From assembly GCA_037130845.1 (NCBI GenBank), contig JBAXSE010000025.1, positions 1 through 17,521 of the forward strand: 17,521 nt of DNA. Direction: 5' to 3'. The position numbers were made by a program, and so were the translations under genes. Shown in pieces: positions 1 to 6,186 of the stretch. This stretch comes from 1-14-0-10-37-14 sp037130845 (GTDB lineage Bacteria; Patescibacteriota; Patescibacteriia; Patescibacteriales; Patescibacteriaceae). Under the pieces are notes generated by a model, which did no database searches, was not told the DNA's origin, and saw only the letters and a list, made by a program, of their open reading frames with translations. How positions within the stretch are numbered: position 1 is the stretch's first letter; the number at the start of each line of letters is the position of its first letter.

Positions 1-32
1 GCCGCGGGTATTGTGTTTGTTCAATTTTGAAA

Positions 33-569
33 TTAATATGCAGGTTCTTTGAAGTATAAAAAAACTCCGTCTTGGCCCAAATCCTGATAAGAATCCGCGG
101 CTTCTATTAGCTTTCCCGCTGTCGTCTCTCGGATCGACATCACTTCTACCCGTTTTCCTCGATTTTTTAAATACTCTACCAAGGGCAAGAAATCCCCATC
201 CCCGGTAACCAACACCACCGTATCCAGCATTTCGGACAATATTATCACATCGATGCAGATGCCAATATCCCAATCGCCCTTCTTGCTGCCGTCACGGAAA
301 ACCTTCAGATCTTTGATTTTTACATCATAACCGGATTTTCGCAAAAACTCATAATATGCCCCCGGCTCTGAATCCTCACTTTCCACGCAATACACAATTG
401 CATAGGCTAATTTTCGGCTATCGGTTGCGGCCAATAATATGTCCGCATAATTAAGCCCACTTTGATACACTCGCTTGGCGCTAATCTGTATGTTAGCGCA
501 ATCTACAAAAACCCCAATCCTTTGGTTTTGGTGCTTTTGCTGACCCAATCCCACGAATTGTCTTTCCAT
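33..569 (-). CDS. NYN domain (LabA/DUF88-like, PIN-fold) putative ribonuclease
   Basis: A 178-aa soluble protein with the layout of the NYN branch of PIN-fold nucleases, a family expected to cut RNA with bound metal. Visible acidic positions are D23 in GVFVDCANI, D99/D101 in KGDWDIG with D107 after it, and D124/D126 in TGDGDF, which together form the usual metal-binding cluster. The ATG start is backed by a good Shine-Dalgarno, AGAGGTGG at 577-584, seven bases upstream. A promoter (614-642) lies just before it, overlapping the end of the preceding gene region, so it can be expressed alone. The substrate cannot be deduced; family members act in RNA turnover or regulation. The family call is firm, the activity is inferred from conserved residues. 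Confidence 0.85.
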   Translation of the reverse strand: MERQFVGLGQQKHQNQRIGVFVDCANIQISAKRVYQSGLNYADILLAATDSRKLAYAIVYCVESEDSEPGAYYEFLRKSGYDVKIKDLKVFRDGSKKGDWDIGICIDVIILSEMLDTVVLVTGDGDFLPLVEYLKNRGKRVEVMSIRETTAGKLIEAADSYQDLGQDGVFLYFKEPAY

Positions 570-613
570 TACATATCCACCTCTTTAATTATGACAGAAC
601 TATTTAGGACATT

Positions 614-642
614 ACTCTAACATACTTATCATCAAATGTCAA
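614..642 (-). promoter_or_regulatory. Sigma-70-like promoter for the NYN gene
   Basis: On the minus strand a perfect TTGACA (complement of 637-642) is followed after 17 bases by TAGAGT (614-619), with TG one base upstream as in extended -10 boxes. It sits about 45 bases before the start of the NYN gene and immediately after the stop codon of the DUF2975-like gene. The -10 match is only moderate. Confidence 0.55.
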
Positions 643-1101
643 TTATTTTATTTTCTTGGCATTATATACGATCCGTTCAAACATGGCCGCTGCACTGGCG
701 ATCACGATAGAGATTAAAATGATAAGCAGGCCCATAAAGACACCTCCCGCTATGTCGTCGCCGGGCCGTACGATAAACAGATAGGCCAACGGCGCTGCGA
801 CAAGAGCGATAAGGGTCAGCATGCAGTATCTGATAGTCCGCAAAGCACGGCTTGTGGCCTGCGAAAACGCCTTATTTTGCCTGACATAACTCAACGCCTT
901 GAAGGTCTGATAGAGCGCCGCAAAGAAAGTGATGGATGAGATATAGTCATACGCCAGAAAAGCATCGTTAAAGTAAACTTGATAGAGCGTAGCATGCGCG
1001 TTCCTGCCTTCGATCAGCGGTTCAAATAGCATAAAGGCTAATGTGCCGATGCCGATGAGCACAACGGCCGCCTGGAGAAAGATTATTGGACTCTTTTTCA
1101 T
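643..1101 (-). CDS. DUF2975-like integral membrane protein
   Basis: A 152-aa membrane protein with about four hydrophobic segments (roughly residues 8-26, 50-68, 90-112 and 118-142). The pattern of a first helix followed by FEPLIEGRNAHATLYQVYF, an aromatic second helix (FFAALYQTFKAL), an NKAFS turn, ALRTIRYC and a last helix rich in small residues fits the DUF2975 family as I know it; the function of that family is unknown. In many bacteria such genes sit next to a small Xre regulator, which is absent here. It starts 16 bases after the stop of the secreted-protein gene on the same strand, so the two are probably co-transcribed. No Shine-Dalgarno is visible. Confidence 0.65.
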   Translation of the reverse strand: MKKSPIIFLQAAVVLIGIGTLAFMLFEPLIEGRNAHATLYQVYFNDAFLAYDYISSITFFAALYQTFKALSYVRQNKAFSQATSRALRTIRYCMLTLIALVAAPLAYLFIVRPGDDIAGGVFMGLLIILISIVIASAAAMFERIVYNAKKIK

Positions 1102-1117
1102 GGTTAGTGTTAGTTGG

Positions 1118-2110
1118 CTACTTAACCGACGTTACAAACTCTATATGGAAATCGTCCCAATCATAGTTCAGTTTGGGCACAAAGGCATAATGGTCAGGCT
1201 GGGAGCTTTCCATGATAAACTTGCCCATGTTCTGGGTGTAATCAGAGTATCTATTGGCGCTGCTGGCTTGGCTGCAGTTTATTTGGGCAGATATTACCTT
1301 AGTTGAGCGATAGACCAAGGTGGAATTGCCATTTTCGGAATCCGTAGAGAAATCAACGCTACAGCCCGGCTTAATATATTTTTTAAACTTGGCCTTAATA
1401 TCATCCTGCAGGTAAACGCCCGCCTTCTTGGCAAAAACCTGGACAGTGTAATTGACGCTTTCTCCGCAGACGGTGATAGTGTTCCCCTCCCGCTTGATAT
1501 GACACTGTGGGTTATAGACGGCCGGATATGACACCGCAATGCCCAAAGATGGCGCGACATACTGTCGGAAATTACTAATCGTCCAGAGGTCTTGCCGATC
1601 GACAGGGTCGGCCTCGTGCTTATTAATGAAGAATCTGTACGCGTCTATCGCCACTCCGTCATGGTCCAGCTTGTCCAGGTCAGACTGTTTGACTGTGATG
1701 CCGGTCTTTTGGATCAAGGCTAAGACATCTGTCCCGCTGGCAATCTGATTGACGCTGAGGTCGGATGGATTGATATAATAGACCTCTTCGTTGCCCTGCA
1801 GGCGCATGACAATCGCTCCGGCCAGGCGTTTCTTCAGCTTGTCGATATTGGTAAAGTCGCTTTCGCTAATGCCCAATCTAATCCTTTTCAAAGTTTCGAA
1901 GGCATCCTTGGGATTGCCCAGCGATATCGTATAAGGCGCTGCTGCTTTGCCCGATATCAGATTGGCAGGCATATAATAATAGGCCTCGCCGTTCTTGTCG
2001 GAATTGACCAAGAATTTACCAGACAGCGGAGCGGCGGCATTGGTCAGGAACGGCATGAGACCGATGGCAATTAGAATGGCGAACAACAAAGCTGATTTTT
2101 TCATAGACAT
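1118..2110 (-). CDS. Secreted protein with two YY-P/DAF-LGIS type repeats
   Basis: A Sec-type signal peptide (MSMKKSALLFAILIAIGLMP, then a hydrophobic stretch to about residue 26) is followed by two related segments of roughly 60 residues. The first contains GEAYYYMP, PKDAFETL and LGISESDF; the second contains EEVYYINPSDL, a shorter DVLALIQ and GITVKQSDL. This resembles a repeat module that I recall from exported CPR proteins. The C-terminal half (about 160-330) has four cysteines and no recognised fold. Three in-frame ATGs occur at 2125, 2110 and 2104. GAGGGG lies over the first, which places it correctly upstream of the second, so 2110 is preferred (330 aa). It heads an operon with the DUF2975-like gene. 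Function unknown. Confidence 0.7.
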   Translation of the reverse strand: MSMKKSALLFAILIAIGLMPFLTNAAAPLSGKFLVNSDKNGEAYYYMPANLISGKAAAPYTISLGNPKDAFETLKRIRLGISESDFTNIDKLKKRLAGAIVMRLQGNEEVYYINPSDLSVNQIASGTDVLALIQKTGITVKQSDLDKLDHDGVAIDAYRFFINKHEADPVDRQDLWTISNFRQYVAPSLGIAVSYPAVYNPQCHIKREGNTITVCGESVNYTVQVFAKKAGVYLQDDIKAKFKKYIKPGCSVDFSTDSENGNSTLVYRSTKVISAQINCSQASSANRYSDYTQNMGKFIMESSQPDHYAFVPKLNYDWDDFHIEFVTSVK

Positions 2111-2179
2111 AGAGCTTCCCCTCATCTTGATAAATTGAGGATTATTTATTAGTAATAATTTGATTCTAAGCGTATAAAT

Positions 2180-2205
2180 AAAAGCACCTAAAATTAGATG
2201 CTTTT
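2180..2205 (-). terminator. Hairpin terminator overlapping a promoter start region
   Basis: AAAAGCACCTAA (2180-2191) pairs with TTAGATGCTTTT (2194-2205), a 12-bp stem with one mismatch and a 2-base loop. On the minus strand the stem ends in a T-rich run (TTTTATTTATA). It would end transcription from the 2328-3401 gene. It begins one base after the -10 box of the next promoter, so it could also attenuate that promoter. Confidence 0.6.
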
Positions 2206-2234
2206 ATTATAGCTTGTTTTGTGCGTGATGTAAA
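2206..2234 (-). promoter_or_regulatory. Sigma-70-like promoter for the secreted protein/DUF2975 operon
   Basis: On the minus strand TTTACA (complement of 2229-2234) and a perfect TATAAT (complement of 2206-2211) are separated by 17 bases. It reads toward the gene starting at 2110. The predicted start site falls inside the 2180-2205 hairpin, so the leader would begin within a stem-loop. Confidence 0.5.
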
Positions 2235-2266
2235 AAATATGCAATACAAGTTTGATTGTATTTCTA

Positions 2267-2311
2267 AATGTTGAAATACAAGACCTGACCCCATTTGACC
2301 TGACCCCATTT
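2267..2311. repeat. Left repeat block, two GACCTGACCCCATTT copies in tandem
   Basis: GACCTGACCCCATTT occurs at 2282-2296 and, after one base of overlap context, again at 2298-2312 in direct orientation. The first copy is part of the 29-base outer inverted repeat shared with 3631-3659. The block lies 17 bases beyond the stop of the cargo gene. Confidence 0.7.
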
Positions 2312-2327
2312 GAAGGAAAATAATTAA

Positions 2328-3401
2328 TTAACCACAGTATCCAGATAAGTAAAATTCTTCTTTAATGAATTCAATATATCTTCCGAAAGGATCTTGTATA
2401 AAGATTAACGGATGTTTAGCAACAAATGCAGCGTAATCACTTTCTTTAATTAACTCAGCGGCCTTTACGCAAGCCTCGTCAGGTTCAGGAACGCCACATT
2501 CGGTTTGCTTGAACTGAACATAAACTTTCTTTAGATCTGTTGTGGTTTTTTTATTGTTTTTTAATTCAAAGACTGTAATACCATTATTGGTTTTTCCTGC
2601 AATTATATAATCATTTTTAGAAAAAGCAGATATTCCCATTGTGCCAAAAACGCTACCATTGCCACCACAACCGGATATAGGTGTTAAATAATCAAATTTT
2701 TGACGCGTCTTTCCGCTAAAAGTAATTTGGCTTGGCAATTTATAAACATAATTGTAAGCCACACCAGCTTTATCAACCATGTAATAACCATCCGCGCGTT
2801 GCTTTAATTTATTACCGTTATTATACGTTTTTACAACTTTAGCGGTATCCATTTTTGGCTCTACAATAAAATTAACAACCCACTTATTTAATTCGAATTT
2901 ACCAACAATAATTTTTTCAGTATGATCAAAATAATTAGATAATTTGATATTATGTTTCACGATAAAGGCTTTTTTAATTAATTGAGCATCTGGCTGCGTA
3001 GCATAATAAACGCCAAGCACTGAATAAAAATCTTCTTTATCATAGGATTTAATAATATAGAACTTTTCTTTGTCCCTCATAACTAAAAACAAATAAGACC
3101 CAAACTGCTTTCGAAAACCCAATACATATACAAAATTACCTGCATATTGACCACCTTTAATTTTTCCGACCGTATAAACATCCTCAATAGAAGAATTTAA
3201 TGCAGTTATTAAGTTTGTCTTGTCGACTATTCCGACAATTTCTTTTGATGCCAACAAATTTACATAGTTTTTCCAAAAATTATCTGCTTTTACTGGATAT
3301 TTGTTCCAGTTTACCGTCACATTTACGTTTGTTGCCGCTAAAGAATTGTGTGCCAATCCGAAAGCCAACATCATTAGCATTGCAAGCAATATTTTTTTCA
3401 T
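2328..3401 (-). CDS. Secreted orphan protein, function unknown
   Basis: The frame is open from 3503, but that upstream part lies in the repeat and the palindromic leader. The ATG at 3401 opens a clean signal peptide (MKKILLAMLMMLAFGLAHNS, then LAAT), giving 357 aa. The mature part is lysine- and aromatic-rich, with many short beta-prone stretches (for example YAGNFVYVLGFRK, KFYIIKSY, IIVGKFELNKWVVNF), and five cysteines clustered toward the C-terminus (SGCGGNG, TECGVPEPDEACVK, SGYCG). I do not recognise a domain. Its AT-rich codon use matches the 3803-4643 genes and contrasts with the 1118-2110 gene, as expected for cargo of the flanking repeats. It is probably exported or held at the cell surface. 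No Shine-Dalgarno is seen. Confidence 0.65.
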   Translation of the reverse strand: MKKILLAMLMMLAFGLAHNSLAATNVNVTVNWNKYPVKADNFWKNYVNLLASKEIVGIVDKTNLITALNSSIEDVYTVGKIKGGQYAGNFVYVLGFRKQFGSYLFLVMRDKEKFYIIKSYDKEDFYSVLGVYYATQPDAQLIKKAFIVKHNIKLSNYFDHTEKIIVGKFELNKWVVNFIVEPKMDTAKVVKTYNNGNKLKQRADGYYMVDKAGVAYNYVYKLPSQITFSGKTRQKFDYLTPISGCGGNGSVFGTMGISAFSKNDYIIAGKTNNGITVFELKNNKKTTTDLKKVYVQFKQTECGVPEPDEACVKAAELIKESDYAAFVAKHPLIFIQDPFGRYIEFIKEEFYLSGYCG

Positions 3402-3426
3402 AGTTTTAATTATTATATCTAAGCTA

Positions 3427-3459
3427 TATAGTAAATTATATTTATTATAATTTACTATA
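3427..3459. repeat. Perfect 14-bp palindrome in the leader region
   Basis: TATAGTAAATTATA (3427-3440) and TATAATTTACTATA (3446-3459) are perfect inverted copies with a 5-base spacer. It sits 26 bases upstream of the ATG at 3401. Both arms contain -10-like TATAAT or TATAGT strings. It could be an operator, a divergent promoter core or a hairpin in the leader; the sequence alone does not decide. Confidence 0.55.
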
Positions 3460-3490
3460 CTACAAAGATAAATAGTAAACAATGGATTAT

Positions 3491-3524
3491 TCAATGGGGT
3501 CAATATTATGGGGTCAGGTCTTGA
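3491..3524. repeat. Right inner repeat block, two TGGGGTCA copies
   Basis: TCAATGGGGTCA (3491-3502) and ATGGGGTCAGGTCTTGA (3508-3524) repeat in the same direction, inverted relative to the tandem pair at 2282-2312. The longest open frame of the cargo gene begins inside this block, which is a reason not to use that start. Confidence 0.65.
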
Positions 3525-3597
3525 ATTGTAAGCTTTTTGATTTGCTTGTAGCGAGAGATATAACTAGAAGCAACCGAAACAATTGCCATCAAACAAA

Positions 3598-3620
3598 AAA
3601 TCACCTATTGTAGGTGATTT
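3598..3620 (-). terminator. Perfect 10-bp hairpin terminator
   Basis: AAATCACCTA (3598-3607) and TAGGTGATTT (3611-3620) form a perfect stem with a TTG loop. On the minus strand it runs into TTTTTTGTTTG, a good terminator tail; on the plus strand the tail is only T-rich. It isolates the cargo gene from the operon at 3803-4643. Confidence 0.65.
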
Positions 3621-3630
3621 AAATTATTTT

Positions 3631-3659
3631 AATGGGGTCAGGTCTTGTATTTTAACATT
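3631..3659. repeat. Right outer inverted repeat (28/29 match to 2267-2295)
   Basis: AATGGGGTCAGGTCTTGTAT followed by TTTAACATT. The reverse complement of 2267-2295 is the same except for one C/T difference. It lies between the hairpin at 3598-3620 and the operon terminator at 3672-3708. Confidence 0.75.
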
Positions 3660-3671
3660 GCTTATAAAATC

Positions 3672-3708
3672 CCAAAAAACAAAAAACACCCTAAAAATTC
3701 AAGGTGTT
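3672..3708 (-). terminator. Terminator of the 4643-3803 operon
   Basis: On the minus strand AACACC (complement of 3703-3708) pairs with GGTGTT (complement of 3685-3690), followed by TTTTGTTTTTTGGG. It lies about 95 bases beyond the stop of the pilin-like gene. The loop is 12 bases, so the stem is modest but the U-tract is strong. Confidence 0.6.
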
Positions 3709-3802
3709 CTTGTGTGGTGTGGTTAGACACCTTAAAGCTCCGAGTTTGGGATATAGTTGGAATTATTTTAGCTAATCAAACAACCATTTAACATTTAGCT
3801 AT

Positions 3803-4300
3803 TTATTCTTTTAAAATAGTTGCGAGGTCGCCCTTGACTTCAAATTCACAATATTCTGGTTTTATTAACTTGCAATTTTGGATATTTTCTTGCTCTAGCC
3901 ATCCTTTAACAGAATAAACTTTGCCATCACTATAATATTCATAATATCTATCGGGACTAGGATCGCTTTTAGCGTGTTGTTCTGGATTATTACCATTAAG
4001 TATAGACTCCAACTCATTAAAGTCAGACGAGCCACTAAGTAATTTATAAGAAACGAAATTGCCTTTGCTGTCTTTTTTAACTGGTAATTTTTCCTTATCG
4101 AGGGCGTATATTTGGATTGCGAGGCTTAATATTTTTATATCAGCGGTTCTTCTTGCGTCCCTCTTTTTTACTTCTAATGCTGAAAGGTCTTTGTTTAATT
4201 TTTCGGTTGCCGGCTTCATTTCTTTAGCAACCTTAAAATAACCGATAACAATTAAAACAATTACCAATAAAATTGATAATATGACTTTTTTGTGTTTCAT
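3803..4300 (-). CDS. Pilin/pseudopilin-like anchored protein without prepilin motif
   Basis: A 165-aa protein with an N-terminal membrane helix (about residues 5-24), a charged helix and then ARRTADIKILSLAIQIYALD with KEKLP. That is the hallmark of the alpha1-C region of GspG-type pseudopilins, where the chain counts along a helix and ends in a tyrosine/proline turn. The C-terminal part, YYEYYSDGKVYSVKGWLE, also fits the small beta-sheet of such proteins. The G-F-T-L-I-E prepilin peptidase motif is missing, so it would stay as a single-span anchored protein rather than be processed into a fibre. Two cysteines near the end (CKLIKPEYC) could form a loop. It is downstream of the 4320-4643 gene by 19 bases and probably shares its transcript. 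No Shine-Dalgarno. Confidence 0.6.
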   Translation of the reverse strand: MKHKKVILSILLVIVLIVIGYFKVAKEMKPATEKLNKDLSALEVKKRDARRTADIKILSLAIQIYALDKEKLPVKKDSKGNFVSYKLLSGSSDFNELESILNGNNPEQHAKSDPSPDRYYEYYSDGKVYSVKGWLEQENIQNCKLIKPEYCEFEVKGDLATILKE

Positions 4301-4319
4301 AAAATTTAAATTATTATTA

Positions 4320-4643
4320 TTATTTTGCTAGACGAAAACTTTTAAATTTACCTCTCCAATATTCAGTATTCCTTAGCCGGTAATAAGCAATTGTTATCCC
4401 AATAAGAGCGCCAAAGGGAATAATTGCCGTAAGGCCAATTACCCAACCGTGCTTTTTCCCAACGGCTTTCCATGCTTGGTTGAAAGTTTTGCACCAAAAA
4501 AATAACCAAACAGCATAAATAATTAAAGAAATCAATGATAAAATACCTTCATCTTTAATAAAAATAATATTGACAATCATTCCTATACCAAATAATTGCC
4601 AAAAAATTATTCGGTAATTTTTTTTCTCATTTTTTTGTTCCAT
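4320..4643 (-). CDS. Small membrane protein, unknown
   Basis: A 107-aa basic protein with three probable membrane segments (about residues 13-29, 32-50 and 68-88), ending in a positively charged tail (YWRGKFKSFRLAK). I do not recognise a family. It precedes the pilin-like gene by 19 bases on the same strand, with the same AT-rich codon use, so the two likely form an operon ending at 3672-3708. The ATG at 4643 is preceded only by an AT-rich stretch with no clear Shine-Dalgarno. Confidence 0.55.
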   Translation of the reverse strand: MEQKNEKKNYRIIFWQLFGIGMIVNIIFIKDEGILSLISLIIYAVWLFFWCKTFNQAWKAVGKKHGWVIGLTAIIPFGALIGITIAYYRLRNTEYWRGKFKSFRLAK

Positions 4644-4797
4644 AATTTTTTAAATTAATTATCACTAAGATACGAGGCATTTTTATTATACTTTAAAAAT
4701 ATCATAAAATTTTAAAATAATCAAAAAAAATCAGAATCAAAAAAATCAAAAATTGCAAAATAAGCAAAAAAATAGAAAAGTTCCCAAAACTTTATGC

Positions 4798-4824
4798 AAA
4801 AAGCCCTTTAAAAGAGGGCTTTTT
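4798..4824. terminator. Bidirectional hairpin terminator at the element's left end
   Basis: AAAAAGCCC (4798-4806) pairs perfectly with GGGCTTTTT (4816-4824), and both strands give a T-run after the stem. It separates the minus-strand operon at 3803-4643 from the plus-strand element. Confidence 0.7.
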
Positions 4825-4999
4825 TGCTGTTCACAAGAATATTACCCGTAATGTTTGGGAACATTGATTTGCTACGTTGAATTTACCCCAAAATCAACGA
4901 CAAAATAGCGTTAGATTAAGGTAAATTTGTCCTTACCCCAAATCTTACCCGTAATTTAGAGTAATGCTGTTTTGTTAGGTTGATTGGGTCTAGATGTTT

Positions 5000-5095
5000 A
5001 ACAAGTTTCAGTAAAAAAAGAGGCCTTTAAGCCAATGAATATAGGCTTTCTATTTCTTCCACAAAATCTTCAGTATAACTTTGCTGAAACTTGTT
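5000..5095. repeat. 12-bp perfect inverted repeat enclosing a smaller hairpin
   Basis: AACAAGTTTCAG (5000-5011) and CTGAAACTTGTT (5084-5095) pair perfectly across 72 bases. Inside, AAGCC (5029-5033) and GGCTT (5044-5048) form a second stem. The nested structure lies directly before the 51-aa ORF and could be a structured RNA leader, an origin or an attachment site. Confidence 0.5.
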
Positions 5096-5111
5096 TTGCT
5101 AGGTTATTAGA

Positions 5112-5267
5112 ATGAAACCTCAACAGCCCATTATTCACTCCTTATCCGAACAGCTACGCGCCAAAGCCAAGCTGTATTTTAGCCGTAAGTTCGGCCGGCC
5201 AGTTTCCGATGAAGAGGCTGAACAATATTTGCTGAGTTTGGCTCATTTATTTGACTTGTTTCATTAA
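5112..5267 (+). CDS. 51-aa small protein of the Rep/recombinase element
   Basis: Reading ATG at 5112 to TAA at 5265-5267 gives MKPQQPIIHSLSEQLRAKAK, LYFSRKFGRPVSDEEAEQYL, LSLAHLFDLFH. The composition is that of a real small helical protein. The RKFGRPVSDEEAEQYLLSLA part, a short basic turn followed by an acidic amphipathic helix, resembles small proteins I recall near recombinases in CPR genomes. It may be a regulator or accessory factor of the element; nothing in the sequence fixes a function. It ends where the long hairpin at 5267-5344 starts, 78 bases before rep. Confidence 0.6.
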   Translation: MKPQQPIIHSLSEQLRAKAKLYFSRKFGRPVSDEEAEQYLLSLAHLFDLFH

Positions 5268-5344
5268 AAATCTTTCTTTGGGGTCGGCAAGTTTTTTTCG
5301 GCGGTCGTCCAGACGCCGAAAAAAATTGCCGGCCAAGAAGATTT
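5267..5344. repeat. Long imperfect hairpin filling the gap before rep
   Basis: The core TTTTTTTCGGCG (5292-5303) pairs perfectly with CGCCGAAAAAAA (5314-5325) around loop GTCGTCCAGA. Pairing continues outward with small bulges through CGGCAA/TTGCCG and CTT/AAG to AAAATCTT (5267-5274) and AAGATTTT (about 5338-5345). The whole intergenic space between the 51-aa ORF and rep is thus one stem-loop. Possible roles are a double-strand origin presenting a nick site, or a control structure over the rep start. It lacks a T-run after the stem on the plus strand, so it is not a standard terminator. Confidence 0.6.
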
Positions 5345-5345
5345 T

Positions 5346-6158
5346 ATGACAGTCAATTTATCCTTGTCTGTAATTACACATCTAACGAAAAATATGGCGT
5401 ATTGCTTTTGCGAAAAAATTATTGTCTCGGGCCGGTCGGTGGAGTTATCCAAATCTCGCCAGCCGTCTTGGCGTGGCTATCAAGTTGACCGCGAAAAACA
5501 AGAACCGCGACAGCTTGACGCTTTTGAGGAACAAAAAAGAAAAGAATTGAATAAACAAAAATCATATAGTCGCTCAAGAACAAGAATCAAACGCTTGGTT
5601 AATACCAATACGGAGTGGACAAAGTTTTTTACTTTGACTTTTGCCGAAAATATCACGGATAAAGTAAGAGCCAATTATTTATTTAATCAGTTTATCAAGC
5701 GGTTAAAATATTACTTTCCCGATTTTACTTATCTCTGCGTTCCCGAACGACAAAAGCGTGGGGCTGTTCATTATCATTTGCTGTGTAATTTAAGCTATGT
5801 TGATTTTGACTGGTTGCGTGCTTTATGGGGTTGGGGTCGTCTTGAGGTTAATGACATTCGGTCGGTGCGAAAAATCGGGGCGTATATTTCCAAGTATCTA
5901 ACCAAAGGGGCAAGCGAATTTTGTAAAAAATCTTTTTTCTGCTCTCGCAATATTCAAAAACCCGTTGAGCTGATTGGTTTTCAAGAAGAAACTTTTAAAA
6001 AGAAGTTTTTAACAGGCCTTGAGCCTATTTTTACCAAGCAATTTTACAGCGAATGGACTGGGATTGTTGATTATTCGGAGTATCTATTGGATTTTATCCC
6101 ATTCAAGCAAGGCGTATCCGTTAGAAATGCCTTGTTAGAGCCGAGGCAATCTTGCTAA
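5346..6158 (+). CDS. HUH-type rolling-circle replication initiator (Rep)
   Basis: A 270-aa protein with the three HUH endonuclease motifs in order: motif 1 FFTLTF (94-99), motif 2 GAVHYHLL with H142 and H144, and motif 3 IGAYISKYLTK with Y180 and Y184 as candidate nicking tyrosines and K187 after them. Such enzymes nick one strand at an origin and stay covalently attached to start rolling-circle replication. The N-terminal CEKIIVSGRSVEL and the basic SRSRTRIKRL before motif 1 match Rep proteins of plasmid or phage-like CPR elements, from memory. The start at 5346 directly abuts the hairpin; ATG 5394 is an alternative (254 aa). The gene is 28 bases before the recombinase and likely co-transcribed. 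The role in this integrated copy (excision and copying, or none) is inferred. Confidence 0.8.
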   Translation: MTVNLSLSVITHLTKNMAYCFCEKIIVSGRSVELSKSRQPSWRGYQVDREKQEPRQLDAFEEQKRKELNKQKSYSRSRTRIKRLVNTNTEWTKFFTLTFAENITDKVRANYLFNQFIKRLKYYFPDFTYLCVPERQKRGAVHYHLLCNLSYVDFDWLRALWGWGRLEVNDIRSVRKIGAYISKYLTKGASEFCKKSFFCSRNIQKPVELIGFQEETFKKKFLTGLEPIFTKQFYSEWTGIVDYSEYLLDFIPFKQGVSVRNALLEPRQSC

Positions 6159-6186
6159 AACAATGATGAGTGATTAAGATAAAGCT

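Larger units (their letters stand above)
2267..3659. mobile_element. Repeat-bounded cassette carrying one secreted-protein gene
   Basis: The outer ends are an inverted repeat: 2267-2295 (ending ACAAGACCTGACCCCATT) and 3631-3659 (beginning AATGGGGTCAGGTCTTGTAT) match at 28 of 29 positions. Further copies of the TGGGGTCAGGTC core lie just inside: a tandem copy at 2297-2311 on the left, and copies at about 3493-3501 and 3508-3522 on the right. Between them are one AT-rich gene (2328-3401) and a hairpin terminator (3598-3620). No transposase is present, so movement would have to be in trans, or the repeats could be sites for recombination. Similar GACCTGACCCCA tags occur near IS200/REP-type transposases in other genomes, from memory. 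Confidence 0.5.
4644..5111. other. Non-coding origin-like region with iterated repeats
   Basis: No credible gene is seen in these 468 bases. The first 150 are A/T-rich with few features. From 4841 there are ordered repeats: palindrome ATTACCCGTAAT (4841-4852) with TTACCCGTAAT again at 4945-4955; TTACCCCAAA at 4883-4892 and 4933-4942; a hairpin CGTTGAATTT/AAAATCAACG (4875-4899, one mismatch, ACCCC loop); and TGTTTTGYTAGGTT at 4968-4981 and 5092-5105. Repeats of this kind ahead of a Rep gene suggest a replication origin or Rep/recombinase binding sites. That role is inferred. Confidence 0.45.

Noticed and set aside
3402..3503. N-terminal extension of the secreted cargo protein to 3503
   Set aside because: It would translate the repeat and the palindrome and bury the clear signal peptide that starts at 3401.
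4644..5110. Left attachment site as a tRNA-Gln fragment
   Set aside because: I looked for the T-arm, anticodon-arm and acceptor sequences on both strands and found no match, so no attL is claimed.
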